Below the pieces are notes generated by a model, which was not told where the DNA came from, made no database searches, and saw only the letters and a list, made by a program, of their open reading frames with translations. 12,896 bases of DNA. Source: Firmicutes bacterium CAG:145 (GTDB lineage Bacteria > Bacillota > Clostridia > Peptostreptococcales > Anaerovoracaceae). The translations under genes were made by a program, and so were the position numbers. The stretch lies in NCBI GenBank assembly GCA_000435715.1, contig FR882597.1, forward strand, positions 17,856 to 30,751, read 5' to 3'. Positions 6,214-12,731 of the stretch are shown here, piece after piece (the stretch's first letter is position 1; the number at the start of each line of letters is the position of its first letter).

Positions 6214-7962
6214 ATGAGAGTAGACGTATTAGTTGCGGAAATAGGTTCCACTACTACGGTGGTAAACGCATTTAAAGACCTGGACAGCGATAATCCCGTT
6301 TTCTGGGCGCAGGGTCAGGCTCCTACTTCCGTTATGGACGGAGACGTTAGAATTGGTCTTCAGGGGGCCATAGACGACCTCTGCCGTAAAATGGACATAG
6401 ATAAGCTGGAATATGATCAGATGCTGGCAACTTCTTCCGCCGCCGGCGGTCTTAAAATGACTGTACACGGTCTTGTATATGATATGACGGCAAAGGCAGC
6501 CAAAGAAGCTGCTCTTGGAGCTGGAGGAATTATTCACGATATTACCGTGGGAAGGCTGAGAAGAAGCGATCTGGCCAGGATAAAGGAGATCAACCCTAAT
6601 CTGATACTCATAGCAGGAGGCGTAGACTACGGTGAAAGAGATACGGCTGTCTACAATGCGGAAATGATAAGAAGCCTTGGGCTCAAGACTCCTGTGGTGT
6701 ACGCCGGAAATATAGAAAACCAGGATGAGATGAAACTGATATTTGATGAAGAAAGCGGACAGTATCTTTATCTGGTAGACAACGTATATCCTAAGATAGA
6801 CACTCTGAACGTGGAACCGTGCAGAAAGGTCATACAAGATGCTTTCGAGGATCATATAACCCACGCTCCTGGAATGGAACACGTCAGGGAGATGGTCAAC
6901 GGGCCGATAATTCCAACGCCGGGAGCGGTGATGGAATGTACAAAGCTTTTATATGACTGCATAGGTGACGTGATGACTATAGACGTGGGCGGCGCTACTA
7001 CGGACGTTCATGCTGTTACCGAAGATTCAGATGCGGTAGCCAGGATACTTACGGCCCCTGAACCTAAAGCAAAGAGGACGGTAGAAGGAGACCTGGGAGT
7101 ATATGTAAACAGGATGAAAGTCATAGAGTCTATAGGCGAAGAAAAACTGAGACAGGAGTGTCAGGAAGACCTTCATATAGACCTGGATGAGACTCTGAAA
7201 TCGTATGTAGCCATACCTAAGACAGAAGATGAATTCAAACTGGTAGAGAGGCTGACAAAAGAAGCCACATTGAGAGCCGTCGAAAGACATGCAGGACAGA
7301 TAAGATATGTCTACGGTCCTTCTGGAAGACAGACTCTGGCAGAAGGAAAGGATCTCACGCAGGTAAAATATATAGTAGGTACCGGCGGAGCCCTCACGAG
7401 ACTGCCTCACAGAGTGGAGATCATGAAGATGATACCTAAGGACAACGAGACGGGCATGAAACTGTATCCCAGCGAGGCCGTGAAGATCTTAGTGGATAAC
7501 GATTATATCATGGCATCCTTAGGAGTCCTCTCAAAGACCCACAGGCAGGGAGCCATTAAGCTGCTGGCAAAGAGCCTCGGCATGGAACTCAATGAACAGG
7601 ATCGCTCTGTCAACAAGGCTCAATTCATAGAAGAACTGCAGAGACTGAATTCCGCCAGGAAAGCGAAAGAAGAGGAGACTGCCCGTCACATCGAAGAGAT
7701 GGAAAAGATGGGCTACGATATGAGCGAATATAAGAACCCCGAGAAGATCGGCGGAGCTACGGCAGAAGAAGTAGAGGCCGCCAAACAGGAGGCTCTCATG
7801 TCGGACAGGACCATAAAAAAAGGCGCAGATCTCATAGAGAACAAAGGACCTTCCTGCGGAGACGAAGAAGAGCTGGGCAGGCAGCAGAACAAGAAAAAAG
7901 CAGGCTGTGACGGAGATTGCCAGACATGCACCCGCAGACACTGCCCGTATGGCAAAAAATAA
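6214..7962 (+). CDS. MutL/GlmL-family ASKHA protein of the ornithine cluster (candidate B12-mutase reactivation factor)
   Basis: This 582-residue protein belongs to the GlmL/MutL family, an actin-like ATPase fold encoded beside B12-dependent mutases such as glutamate mutase. A member (called or-3 in C. sticklandii, from memory) lies in ornithine clusters. The ATP-binding signatures are visible: phosphate-1 VAEIGSTTTVVNAF near residues 7-20, phosphate-2 MTIDVGGATTDVHAV in the middle, and an adenosine motif YIVGTGGALTRLP. A charged helical segment follows. The C-terminus is unusual: C548, C565, C569, C572 and C577 form a basic cysteine-rich tail (C-x3-C-x2-C-x4-C) that could bind Zn or an Fe-S cluster. 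SD AAAGGA lies 10 nt before ATG. Its stop overlaps the RBS of orr. I expect it to serve OraSE by exchanging damaged cobalamin, but this is inferred. It is unrelated to the mismatch-repair MutL. Confidence 0.88.
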   Translation: MRVDVLVAEIGSTTTVVNAFKDLDSDNPVFWAQGQAPTSVMDGDVRIGLQGAIDDLCRKMDIDKLEYDQMLATSSAAGGLKMTVHGLVYDMTAKAAKEAALGAGGIIHDITVGRLRRSDLARIKEINPNLILIAGGVDYGERDTAVYNAEMIRSLGLKTPVVYAGNIENQDEMKLIFDEESGQYLYLVDNVYPKIDTLNVEPCRKVIQDAFEDHITHAPGMEHVREMVNGPIIPTPGAVMECTKLLYDCIGDVMTIDVGGATTDVHAVTEDSDAVARILTAPEPKAKRTVEGDLGVYVNRMKVIESIGEEKLRQECQEDLHIDLDETLKSYVAIPKTEDEFKLVERLTKEATLRAVERHAGQIRYVYGPSGRQTLAEGKDLTQVKYIVGTGGALTRLPHRVEIMKMIPKDNETGMKLYPSEAVKILVDNDYIMASLGVLSKTHRQGAIKLLAKSLGMELNEQDRSVNKAQFIEELQRLNSARKAKEEETARHIEEMEKMGYDMSEYKNPEKIGGATAEEVEAAKQEALMSDRTIKKGADLIENKGPSCGDEEELGRQQNKKKAGCDGDCQTCTRRHCPYGKK

Positions 7963-7967
7963 GGAGG
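7961..7967 (+). promoter_or_regulatory. RBS that sets the orr start
   Basis: A consensus AAGGAGG overlaps the stop of the preceding gene and lies 5 nt before ATG at 7973. It rules out the longer in-frame start at 7907, which would add 22 residues encoded inside the cysteine-rich tail of the upstream gene. Confidence 0.85.
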
Positions 7968-7972
7968 AACTC

Positions 7973-9061
7973 ATGTACCCTAGATTAGTAATCGATTTAA
8001 AAAAGCTAAAAAGTAACCTGGACGCTGTGGCCCATATAACAAAAGATCAGGGAGGATGTTCACTGATGATCGTAACCAAGGGCCTCTGCGCAGATAAAGA
8101 GATGGCTCACATGGTAGCTGAACATCCGGCGGTTGACTTTGTCGCCGATTCGAGAGTGAAAAATATAAGCACTTATGCAGACCAGGTGAGAAAAAACGGC
8201 AAGATGACCGTGCTCCTCAGGATACCGATGCACGATGAGGTAGCCGAAGTAGTAAAATACGCAGATCTCAGTTTCAACTCCGAACTTTCTACTATCAGAC
8301 TTTTGGATAGTGAAGCAAAGAAAGCGGGGGTATGCCATAAAGTCCTTTTAATGATAGATCTGGGAGATCTGAGAGAAGGCATATTCTATCAAAATGAGGA
8401 TCTGATATTCGAAACGGTAGACGAGATCCTGGGCATGGAAAACATAGAGCTCTACGGAATAGGCGTAAATCTGACATGTTACGGGGCTATAATTCCCAAA
8501 AACGATAACTTGTCACTCTTAACCCGTATAGCCTCAAATATAGAAGATAAATTCAACATAAAACTCAAGATGGTGTCAGGCGGCAATTCGAGTTCCATAT
8601 ATCTGGTAGGAAAGGGAGAGCTTCCGAAAGGCATAAATAATCTGAGGCTGGGAGAATCTTTCCTTCTCGGTAACGATACGGCATACGAGACCAGACTTGC
8701 CGGAACTACGGCAGATGCTCTGATCTTGGAGGCTCAGATAGTCGAGCTGAAGGAAAAACCGTCTCTCCCGATAGGAGAAGTGGGCGTGGATGCCTTCGGA
8801 CAGAAACCTGTATACGAAGACAGGGGCATCATAAAGAGAGCCATAATCGCCGTAGGAAAGCAGGATACGGATCTTGACAGCATGACGCCTGTAGATGAAA
8901 AGATCGATATTCTGGGCGGCAGTTCTGACCATATAATTCTCGACGTGACCAAGTCCGACAAGGAATACAAGGTGGGAGATGTGGTAAGCTTCACCCTTGG
9001 ATACGGCGGAATGTTAAAAACAGCTACAAGCCCATATGTGGAAAAAGCATATGTGAAATAA
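7973..9061 (+). CDS. orr: Ornithine racemase (PLP-dependent, alanine racemase-like fold)
   Basis: Orr interconverts L- and D-ornithine and so supplies the D-ornithine that OraSE requires. The 362-residue protein has the alanine-racemase-type N-terminal PLP barrel. The opening strand is YPRLVIDLKKLKSNLDAV, and K36 in LMIVTKGLCADKE is the likely PLP lysine. Other features are SGGNSSSIY (phosphate-binding region) and RLGESFLLGNDTA. The C-terminal beta domain ends with VGDVVSFTLGYGGMLKTATS. Length and motifs match the YhfX/Orr branch rather than the typical alanine racemase. The start at 7973 is set by AAGGAGG. It is the last gene of its unit, followed by a terminator. Placement next to the GlmL-like gene matches known ornithine clusters; what differs is the terminator and four genes separating them from oraE. 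Alanine racemase activity is the main alternative. Confidence 0.9.
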   Translation: MYPRLVIDLKKLKSNLDAVAHITKDQGGCSLMIVTKGLCADKEMAHMVAEHPAVDFVADSRVKNISTYADQVRKNGKMTVLLRIPMHDEVAEVVKYADLSFNSELSTIRLLDSEAKKAGVCHKVLLMIDLGDLREGIFYQNEDLIFETVDEILGMENIELYGIGVNLTCYGAIIPKNDNLSLLTRIASNIEDKFNIKLKMVSGGNSSSIYLVGKGELPKGINNLRLGESFLLGNDTAYETRLAGTTADALILEAQIVELKEKPSLPIGEVGVDAFGQKPVYEDRGIIKRAIIAVGKQDTDLDSMTPVDEKIDILGGSSDHIILDVTKSDKEYKVGDVVSFTLGYGGMLKTATSPYVEKAYVK

Positions 9062-9103
9062 AAAATAGAAGAAGTCATAAAAGATTAAGGATGACACTTA
9101 AGA

Positions 9104-9140
9104 AAGATCCATAATAGTTTTTGATTATGGGTCTTTTTTT
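9104..9140 (+). terminator. Intrinsic terminator after orr
   Basis: Arms AAGATCCATAAT (9104-9115) and ATTATGGGTCTT (9124-9135) pair over 12 bp with one wobble, around an 8-nt loop, followed by seven T. It ends the six-gene unit. I see no convincing promoter between here and the permease start, although its separate terminator implies separate transcription. Confidence 0.9.
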
Positions 9141-9218
9141 AGGCCTAAATGGCAATAAAATAAGTGAAAGATGTATTAGTATGGCCTTCTGGGGCCCAAA
9201 GAAAAAGGAGATCTTGCA

Positions 9219-10661
9219 ATGGGAAAGAACAAAGCGAAAGATGAGACGTTGGGAGTCTTCGGGTTGGTAGCCCTTATAATAGGGTCTACCATCGGAACGG
9301 GAGTATTTACTACGGCCGTGAACATGGCCGCAGACGGAGTCCACACGGGCGCGGTGCTGATAGGATGGGCAGTAGCCGGGATCGGAATGTTTATGCTTAT
9401 GATGGTTTTTTTCGATCTGAATAAAGTAAAGCCTCAGCTTACAAACGGCATATACAGTTACGCCAGCGAATGTTTCGGACATTTTGTCGGACTCAACTCG
9501 GCCTGGGGATATTGGCTCAGCGCAGTAATATGCAATGTGGCCTTTATAACTCTCTTATTCAGCACCCTGGGATATTTTATCCCTGTGTTCAGCGAAAGCA
9601 GCATGGCCGGCCTCATAGGCGGATCGGTAATGATCTGGGCTATAACCGGGCTGGTTCTCAAAGGAGTTAAAGACGCAGCCTTTGTAAATATAATCACTAC
9701 CATAAGCAAACTCATACCGCTCTTCATGTTCATAGTGATAATTCCTATGATGGGAAAATTTGATATGGGACTCTTTATAGATAATTTCTGGGGAGACGAA
9801 GGCGAAAGCGTTTTGGATCAGGTTATGTCTACCACTTCATACACGGTATGGTCTTTTATAGGAGTGGAAGGCGCAGTGGTGCTTTCGGCAAGAGCGAGAA
9901 AACCCGGCGATGTGGGAAGAGCGTCTATGATAGGATTTATAGGACTGCTGAGCATATATCTTTTGGTGGCGGTATTGAGCATGGGAATAGTCCCTTATGA
10001 GACCATGAAAGATCTGCCTAACCCCGGAATGGCTTATCTCCTCGAGGCGGCGGTTGGCCCATGGGGCGCAAAGCTTGTCAATATAGGAGTGATATTATCC
10101 GTCACAGGAGCATATCTGGGCTGGACCATAATCGCTGCTGAATGTCCTTATACAGCAGCGCAGCAAGGAGTATTTACGAAGGCCTTTGCAAAGTGCAACA
10201 GGAACGGAGCGCCTACCGTATCCCTGATTGCCTCGGGAGCCATAGTGCAGGCGCTTCTCATAATGACGCTGGTGGCAGAAAAAGCTTACGAACTGTTTGT
10301 AGCCATGGGTTCCTCCATGATAATGGTCCCATACCTTCTCAGCGCAGTCTATTATATGAAATTGTCCATGGGAAAGGAACGGTCGCTGGTGGCCTCCGGG
10401 ACAAACATAACAGGAGCAAGGATATTTGCGTTTCTCGGAACTGTGTACGGCATATGGATGTTATACGCCGGAGGACTGGATTTCTTCCTGCTGACTGCCA
10501 TCTTGTATGTCCCGGCCATTCCTGTATTCTATATAGGTCAAAAGGAAAAAGGCTACGAGAGAGCGTTCAGACATCATGAGAAAGCCATAGCAGTATGTAT
10601 AATCGTTTTAGCACTGTTAGCGGTCTATCTGATGTCAACAGGAGCGATAAACCCATTCTGA
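9219..10661 (+). CDS. APC-superfamily basic amino acid/polyamine antiporter (ArcD/LysI-like)
   Basis: This 480-residue integral membrane protein has about 12 hydrophobic segments. It belongs to the basic amino acid/polyamine antiporter (APA) branch of the APC superfamily. The substrate-binding break in the first helix reads I21-G-S-T-I-G-T-G28-V-F. The segment W211-SFIGVEG218 with VVLSARARKPGDVGRASMIGF is characteristic of ArcD arginine/ornithine antiporters and lysine permeases. SD AAGGAG lies at 9205-9210, 8 nt before ATG. It is flanked by terminators and so is probably a single-gene unit. From its neighbours it most likely imports ornithine, or exchanges arginine or lysine for it, across the cytoplasmic membrane. 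The exact substrate cannot be assigned from the sequence. Confidence 0.85.
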   Translation: MGKNKAKDETLGVFGLVALIIGSTIGTGVFTTAVNMAADGVHTGAVLIGWAVAGIGMFMLMMVFFDLNKVKPQLTNGIYSYASECFGHFVGLNSAWGYWLSAVICNVAFITLLFSTLGYFIPVFSESSMAGLIGGSVMIWAITGLVLKGVKDAAFVNIITTISKLIPLFMFIVIIPMMGKFDMGLFIDNFWGDEGESVLDQVMSTTSYTVWSFIGVEGAVVLSARARKPGDVGRASMIGFIGLLSIYLLVAVLSMGIVPYETMKDLPNPGMAYLLEAAVGPWGAKLVNIGVILSVTGAYLGWTIIAAECPYTAAQQGVFTKAFAKCNRNGAPTVSLIASGAIVQALLIMTLVAEKAYELFVAMGSSMIMVPYLLSAVYYMKLSMGKERSLVASGTNITGARIFAFLGTVYGIWMLYAGGLDFFLLTAILYVPAIPVFYIGQKEKGYERAFRHHEKAIAVCIIVLALLAVYLMSTGAINPF

Positions 10662-10670
10662 ATAATAAGA

Positions 10671-10704
10671 AAAAAAGGAGGTCTGCCGGCAGACCTCCTT
10701 TTTT
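10671..10704. terminator. Perfect palindromic terminator after the permease
   Basis: Bases 10671-10687 and 10688-10704 are exact reverse complements (17-bp arms, core GGAGGTCTGCC/GGCAGACCTCC), with A6 before and T6 after. This gives an efficient hairpin with a U tract in both directions. It ends the permease transcript and would also stop leftward transcripts from the following gap. Confidence 0.93.
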
Positions 10705-10720
10705 CATTTGCAGGTCATAA

Positions 10721-10745
10721 GCTTTGCCGATCACGCAAAGCGTGA
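10721..10745. repeat. Two mutually exclusive small hairpins
   Basis: GCTTTGC (10721-10727) is complementary to GCAAAGC (10735-10741), and TCACGC (10731-10736) is complementary to GCGTGA (10740-10745). The pairs share bases, so only one can form at a time. Neither is followed by a T run. No gene is seen here. Confidence 0.35.
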
Positions 10746-10786
10746 GAGGTAAATAGAATGGTTGTTAACTAATGGTGTTTTTTAAA

Positions 10787-10956
10787 AAAAGTCCCGGGTT
10801 TTTCTAAAATCGAAGTGTTTGCGAGAGTTTTTGCTGGCATATTCTCGGTAAAGTGGTTTTTTAAGCTGTTTGCGGGACTTTTCAGGGAGAAAATCGGAAA
10901 AAAGTGATAAGGCCCTCTCTGCCGCCGCAAGCTGGCCAAAAACTCCCGCAAACACT
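10787..10956 (-). repeat. Structured inverted/direct repeat element, possible minus-strand RNA
   Basis: A motif close to TGTTTGCGGGAGTTTTTG occurs at 10814-10833 and, in shorter form, at 10867-10882, and inverted at 10937-10956. The outer pair matches over 20 bp with one difference, which becomes a G-U pair only in minus-strand RNA. The inverted copy can pair instead with the middle copy (11 perfect bp, 10867-10877 with 10944-10954). The middle copy can also pair with 10787-10796 (10 bp), which on the minus strand is followed by seven U. The short minus-strand frames across it do not look like real proteins. It may be a non-autonomous repeat or an attenuator-like RNA; its identity is unknown. 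Confidence 0.4.
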
Positions 10957-11000
10957 CTATATTTCAAGAAAGCCTCCGCAATAAGCTGTCGCAATCTGAA

Positions 11001-11028
11001 ATAATAAAGAACAGAAAATAAATTTCAA
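11001..11028 (-). promoter_or_regulatory. Candidate leftward sigma-A promoter
   Basis: Read on the minus strand, TTGAAA (11028-11023) is followed after 16 bp by TATTAT (11006-11001). A start near 10994 would transcribe the repeat element leftward. The region is AT-rich, so the match may be chance. Confidence 0.3.
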
Positions 11029-11034
11029 AAAACC

Positions 11035-11060
11035 TGTAACGAAACGAAAGTTTTTCAGTA
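11035..11060 (+). promoter_or_regulatory. ECF-type promoter upstream of the sigma/anti-sigma operon (copy A)
   Basis: TGTAAC (11035-11040), a 16-bp spacer and AGTA (11057-11060) follow the AAC-type -35 layout of extracytoplasmic-function promoters. TTTCAAAAAA lies just upstream. The same arrangement with matching flanks recurs at 12658. A start near 11068 would leave a leader of about 300 nt before the sigma factor. Autoregulation by the sigma factor is inferred. Confidence 0.6.
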
Positions 11061-11140
11061 ATAGTAAACAGAGAATATGCAATGATGACTGCAATAAATG
11101 ATAAAAGCCATTATTATATTTCAGCATAGGGGGAAATATC

Positions 11141-11275
11141 ATGAAAAAATTCTTGGAAGAGGACAGAAAAGACCGGTACCGAGAATGGCGAGACCTATGG
11201 ATATTCTCGACTTATGGTCGGCAGAATTTCCGTAATAGACATGTCTGTGATACCGAAGTTTTGAAGCAACAGTAG
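11141..11275 (+). CDS. Possible small ORF of 44 codons in the sigma-operon leader
   Basis: ATG at 11141 is preceded by AGGGGGAAA (11128-11136) and opens a 44-codon frame. The product is charged (begins MKKFLEEDRKDRYREWRDLW), has no membrane segment and resembles no family I know. It lies between the ECF-type promoter and the sigma gene. It could be a leader peptide, a remnant of a longer gene or chance. The support is one SD-like sequence plus position. Confidence 0.3.
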   Translation: MKKFLEEDRKDRYREWRDLWIFSTYGRQNFRNRHVCDTEVLKQQ

Positions 11276-11293
11276 ACAAAAGGGTTAAACATA

Positions 11294-11346
11294 TATAATA
11301 TAAATAGCAATAACGCTTGTGAGGAGTACTCTTTGCATGATAAAAT
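11294..11346 (+). promoter_or_regulatory. Weak candidate vegetative promoter elements before the sigma gene
   Basis: A perfect -10 TATAAT lies at 11294-11299, but the best -35 (TAGACA, 11273-11278) is only 15 bp away. A second possibility is TTGTGA (11317-11322), 18 bp, TAAAAT (11341-11346), which would leave a leader of only about 14 nt. Neither is convincing alone. A perfect 8-bp palindrome GAGTACTC lies at 11324-11331. Confidence 0.25.
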
Positions 11347-11359
11347 ATATGCAAAGGAG
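11331..11359 (+). promoter_or_regulatory. Hairpin sequestering the sigma-factor Shine-Dalgarno
   Basis: CTTTGCAT (11331-11338) is exactly complementary to ATGCAAAG (11349-11356) around a 10-nt loop. The 3' arm contains the first part of the Shine-Dalgarno AAAGGAG (11353-11359), 7 nt before ATG 11367. Folding would hide the ribosome binding site, suggesting translational control such as temperature or upstream translation. Confidence 0.5.
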
Positions 11360-11366
11360 ATGAAAG

Positions 11367-11909
11367 ATGTCAGAGGTGAGGAAACGACGTTATAAAGATC
11401 TTGAAGAACTGTATTACAGCAATTACAAACTCGTATACGTTATGGCAGCAGACTATACAGAAAACGCAGATATGAAAAATGAAGCAGCCTACTGCCTGTG
11501 GGAAAAGATAAGCCAAAACCCTGAAAGATATCTATCCATGGATGAATATCAGCTGAAAAACTATATAAGGGTCATGGTAAAGAATATCTTTATGGACCAC
11601 TTTAAGCGAGAGAAGAGAGAAACGGTCGAGTTCCAGGAGGAACATTTCAAAGGAGCGCTGCCCGTATATTTTGAGTCTGAAAATGATTGGCGAAGTGATG
11701 AACTGGCCTGCCTCGGCAAGGCAAAGAATATCTTGACATTAGAAGAAAAAGAACTTATCTTCTTTAGATTCGAGGAAGGCATGAGCGCCAGACAAGTAGC
11801 AGAATTGTTTGACACGTCGGAGGGGAATATAAGAGTAAGACAGAAGAGGATATTAGATAAACTCAGAAAAGAGATTTTGCGGTTGATGAAAGAGGACATA
11901 CATATATGA
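11367..11909 (+). CDS. ECF-like sigma-70 family RNA polymerase sigma factor
   Basis: This 180-residue protein has the two-domain layout of extracytoplasmic-function sigma factors. Region 2 spans about 13-84 (YYSNYKLVYVMAADYTENADMKNEA, then NYIRVMVKNIFMDHFKREKR). Region 4 spans about 120-170, with the LTLEEKELIFFRFEEGMSARQVAELF pattern and a DNA-binding helix around TSEGNIRVRQKRILDKLRKE. No region 3 lies between, as expected. The stop overlaps the next start (ATGA), so it is co-translated with a membrane protein that should hold it inactive. Its SD is inside a hairpin and an ECF-type promoter lies upstream, pointing to autoregulation. The signal sensed and the regulon are unknown. Confidence 0.9.
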   Translation: MSEVRKRRYKDLEELYYSNYKLVYVMAADYTENADMKNEAAYCLWEKISQNPERYLSMDEYQLKNYIRVMVKNIFMDHFKREKRETVEFQEEHFKGALPVYFESENDWRSDELACLGKAKNILTLEEKELIFFRFEEGMSARQVAELFDTSEGNIRVRQKRILDKLRKEILRLMKEDIHI

Positions 11910-12637
11910 AAGACATGAAAAGAAGAGAAATTTCATCAGAAGATCTTTTGAAAAAGGCGGCTGCGATGATATCAAAAGACCTTGAGAAGGATCTGCAAGA
12001 GTATGAGGACAGAGCCGAGACTCTCCCGGATGGTGAAGCGCCTTTGGACGAGAATTTTTTGAAATTTGCCAGAGAATATGACGGAGAACACAGAAAAAAG
12101 AACGGACTGAGAAGAATCTTAAAGACGGCTGCCGTATTCCTGATCAGCCTCACTGTGCTTGGAGGAATAACCATGGAAGCGTCGGAAGCCTTTCGGGCGA
12201 AGATCTTCGATATGGTATTCCATAAAGAGTCCGGAGTGATTTCTATGAATCCCAGCACACAAAGCAAGGACGAGATGATAGCCGATATGGCAGGATACTG
12301 GTATCCCGAGTACCTTCCTGACGGGTGTGAACTTGTAGACTCAGAAGATCATTCTTTTATGATATCGTTTTCATTTATGCCTGAGGATGAGGAGTATCAG
12401 ATAGATTTGTGCGAATATGAGCCGGACGGACTTTCGATGCAGCATAATATGGACATCAACACTATGGAGGAAGTCTATGTGGGAGAATATAAGGCATATC
12501 TGTTCACTAACGAAAAGGATAAGACTTTTTCTCTGGTCTGGCAGGCGGAGAACAGAGTTCTGAAGCTGTCGGCATTTAATTATACTGACAGAGAAGAATT
12601 ATTTAAGATCGCCGAAAGTGTAAAATACGTAGAATAA
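11906..12637 (+). CDS. Single-pass membrane anti-sigma factor candidate (DUF4367-like C-terminus)
   Basis: This 243-residue protein is encoded in an ATGA overlap with the sigma factor. The N-terminal 70 residues are cytoplasmic, charged and helical (SSEDLLKKAAAMISKDLEKD), a suitable sigma-binding segment. One membrane helix lies at about 71-90 (ILKTAAVFLISLTVLGGITM). The rest is predicted to be outside the cell: a stretch around AGYWYPEYLPDGCELV is typical of DUF4367-type domains, ending SAFNYTDREELFKIAESVKYVE. Basic residues before the helix support N-in topology. No zinc-binding anti-sigma motif (HxxxCxxC) is seen, so it belongs to another class. Its function as the anti-sigma is inferred from operon structure and topology. 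After the stop, A/T tracts at 12636-12656 are not a normal terminator. Confidence 0.75.
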   Translation: MKDMKRREISSEDLLKKAAAMISKDLEKDLQEYEDRAETLPDGEAPLDENFLKFAREYDGEHRKKNGLRRILKTAAVFLISLTVLGGITMEASEAFRAKIFDMVFHKESGVISMNPSTQSKDEMIADMAGYWYPEYLPDGCELVDSEDHSFMISFSFMPEDEEYQIDLCEYEPDGLSMQHNMDINTMEEVYVGEYKAYLFTNEKDKTFSLVWQAENRVLKLSAFNYTDREELFKIAESVKYVE

Positions 12638-12657
12638 AAAATTTTTTTCAAAAAAAG

Positions 12658-12683
12658 TGTAACGAAAAGGGTATTTGACAGTA
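12658..12683 (+). promoter_or_regulatory. ECF-type promoter, copy B, downstream of the anti-sigma gene
   Basis: TGTAAC (12658-12663), a 16-bp spacer and AGTA (12680-12683) repeat the signature seen at 11035. Shared context includes TTCAAAAAA upstream, TGTAACGAAA, TTT in the spacer, and CAGTA-N2-AGTAA at the -10. It points toward the open frame at 12811 and suggests that this gene belongs to the sigma regulon. Confidence 0.6.
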
Positions 12684-12710
12684 TAAGTAATTGAAAAGTA
12701 TTTACTTTTC
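12675..12710 (+). promoter_or_regulatory. Overlapping sigma-A-type promoter with operator-like palindrome
   Basis: A consensus TTGACA (12675-12680) is followed after 18 bp by TATTTA (12699-12704). The -10 lies inside a perfect inverted repeat, GAAAAGTA-TT-TACTTTTC (12693-12710), which could be a repressor site. The -35 overlaps the -10 of the ECF-type promoter, so the two would compete for polymerase. Confidence 0.45.
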
Positions 12711-12731
12711 GCTAATCGATTTTTTGTCTGA

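Noticed and set aside
7907..7972. Extended start for ornithine racemase (22 extra residues)
   Set aside because: The extension lies over the upstream gene's cysteine-rich tail and has no SD, while AAGGAGG sits just before the ATG at 7973.
10769..10994. Two overlapping minus-strand frames of 60 and 70 codons
   Set aside because: They lie entirely over the repeat element, lack good SDs, and their basic, repetitive products follow from the repeats rather than from coding.
11141..11257. Residues after a frame change (GRISVIDMSVIPKF) look a little like a stretch of non-LTR reverse transcriptase ORFs
   Set aside because: The match is about a dozen residues, needs a frameshift, and no other part of such a protein is present. 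I treat it as coincidence.
12636..12656. A/T inverted tracts after the anti-sigma gene as a terminator
   Set aside because: The stem would contain almost no G or C and is not followed by a proper U run. It more likely serves as an A-tract upstream of the ECF-type promoter.
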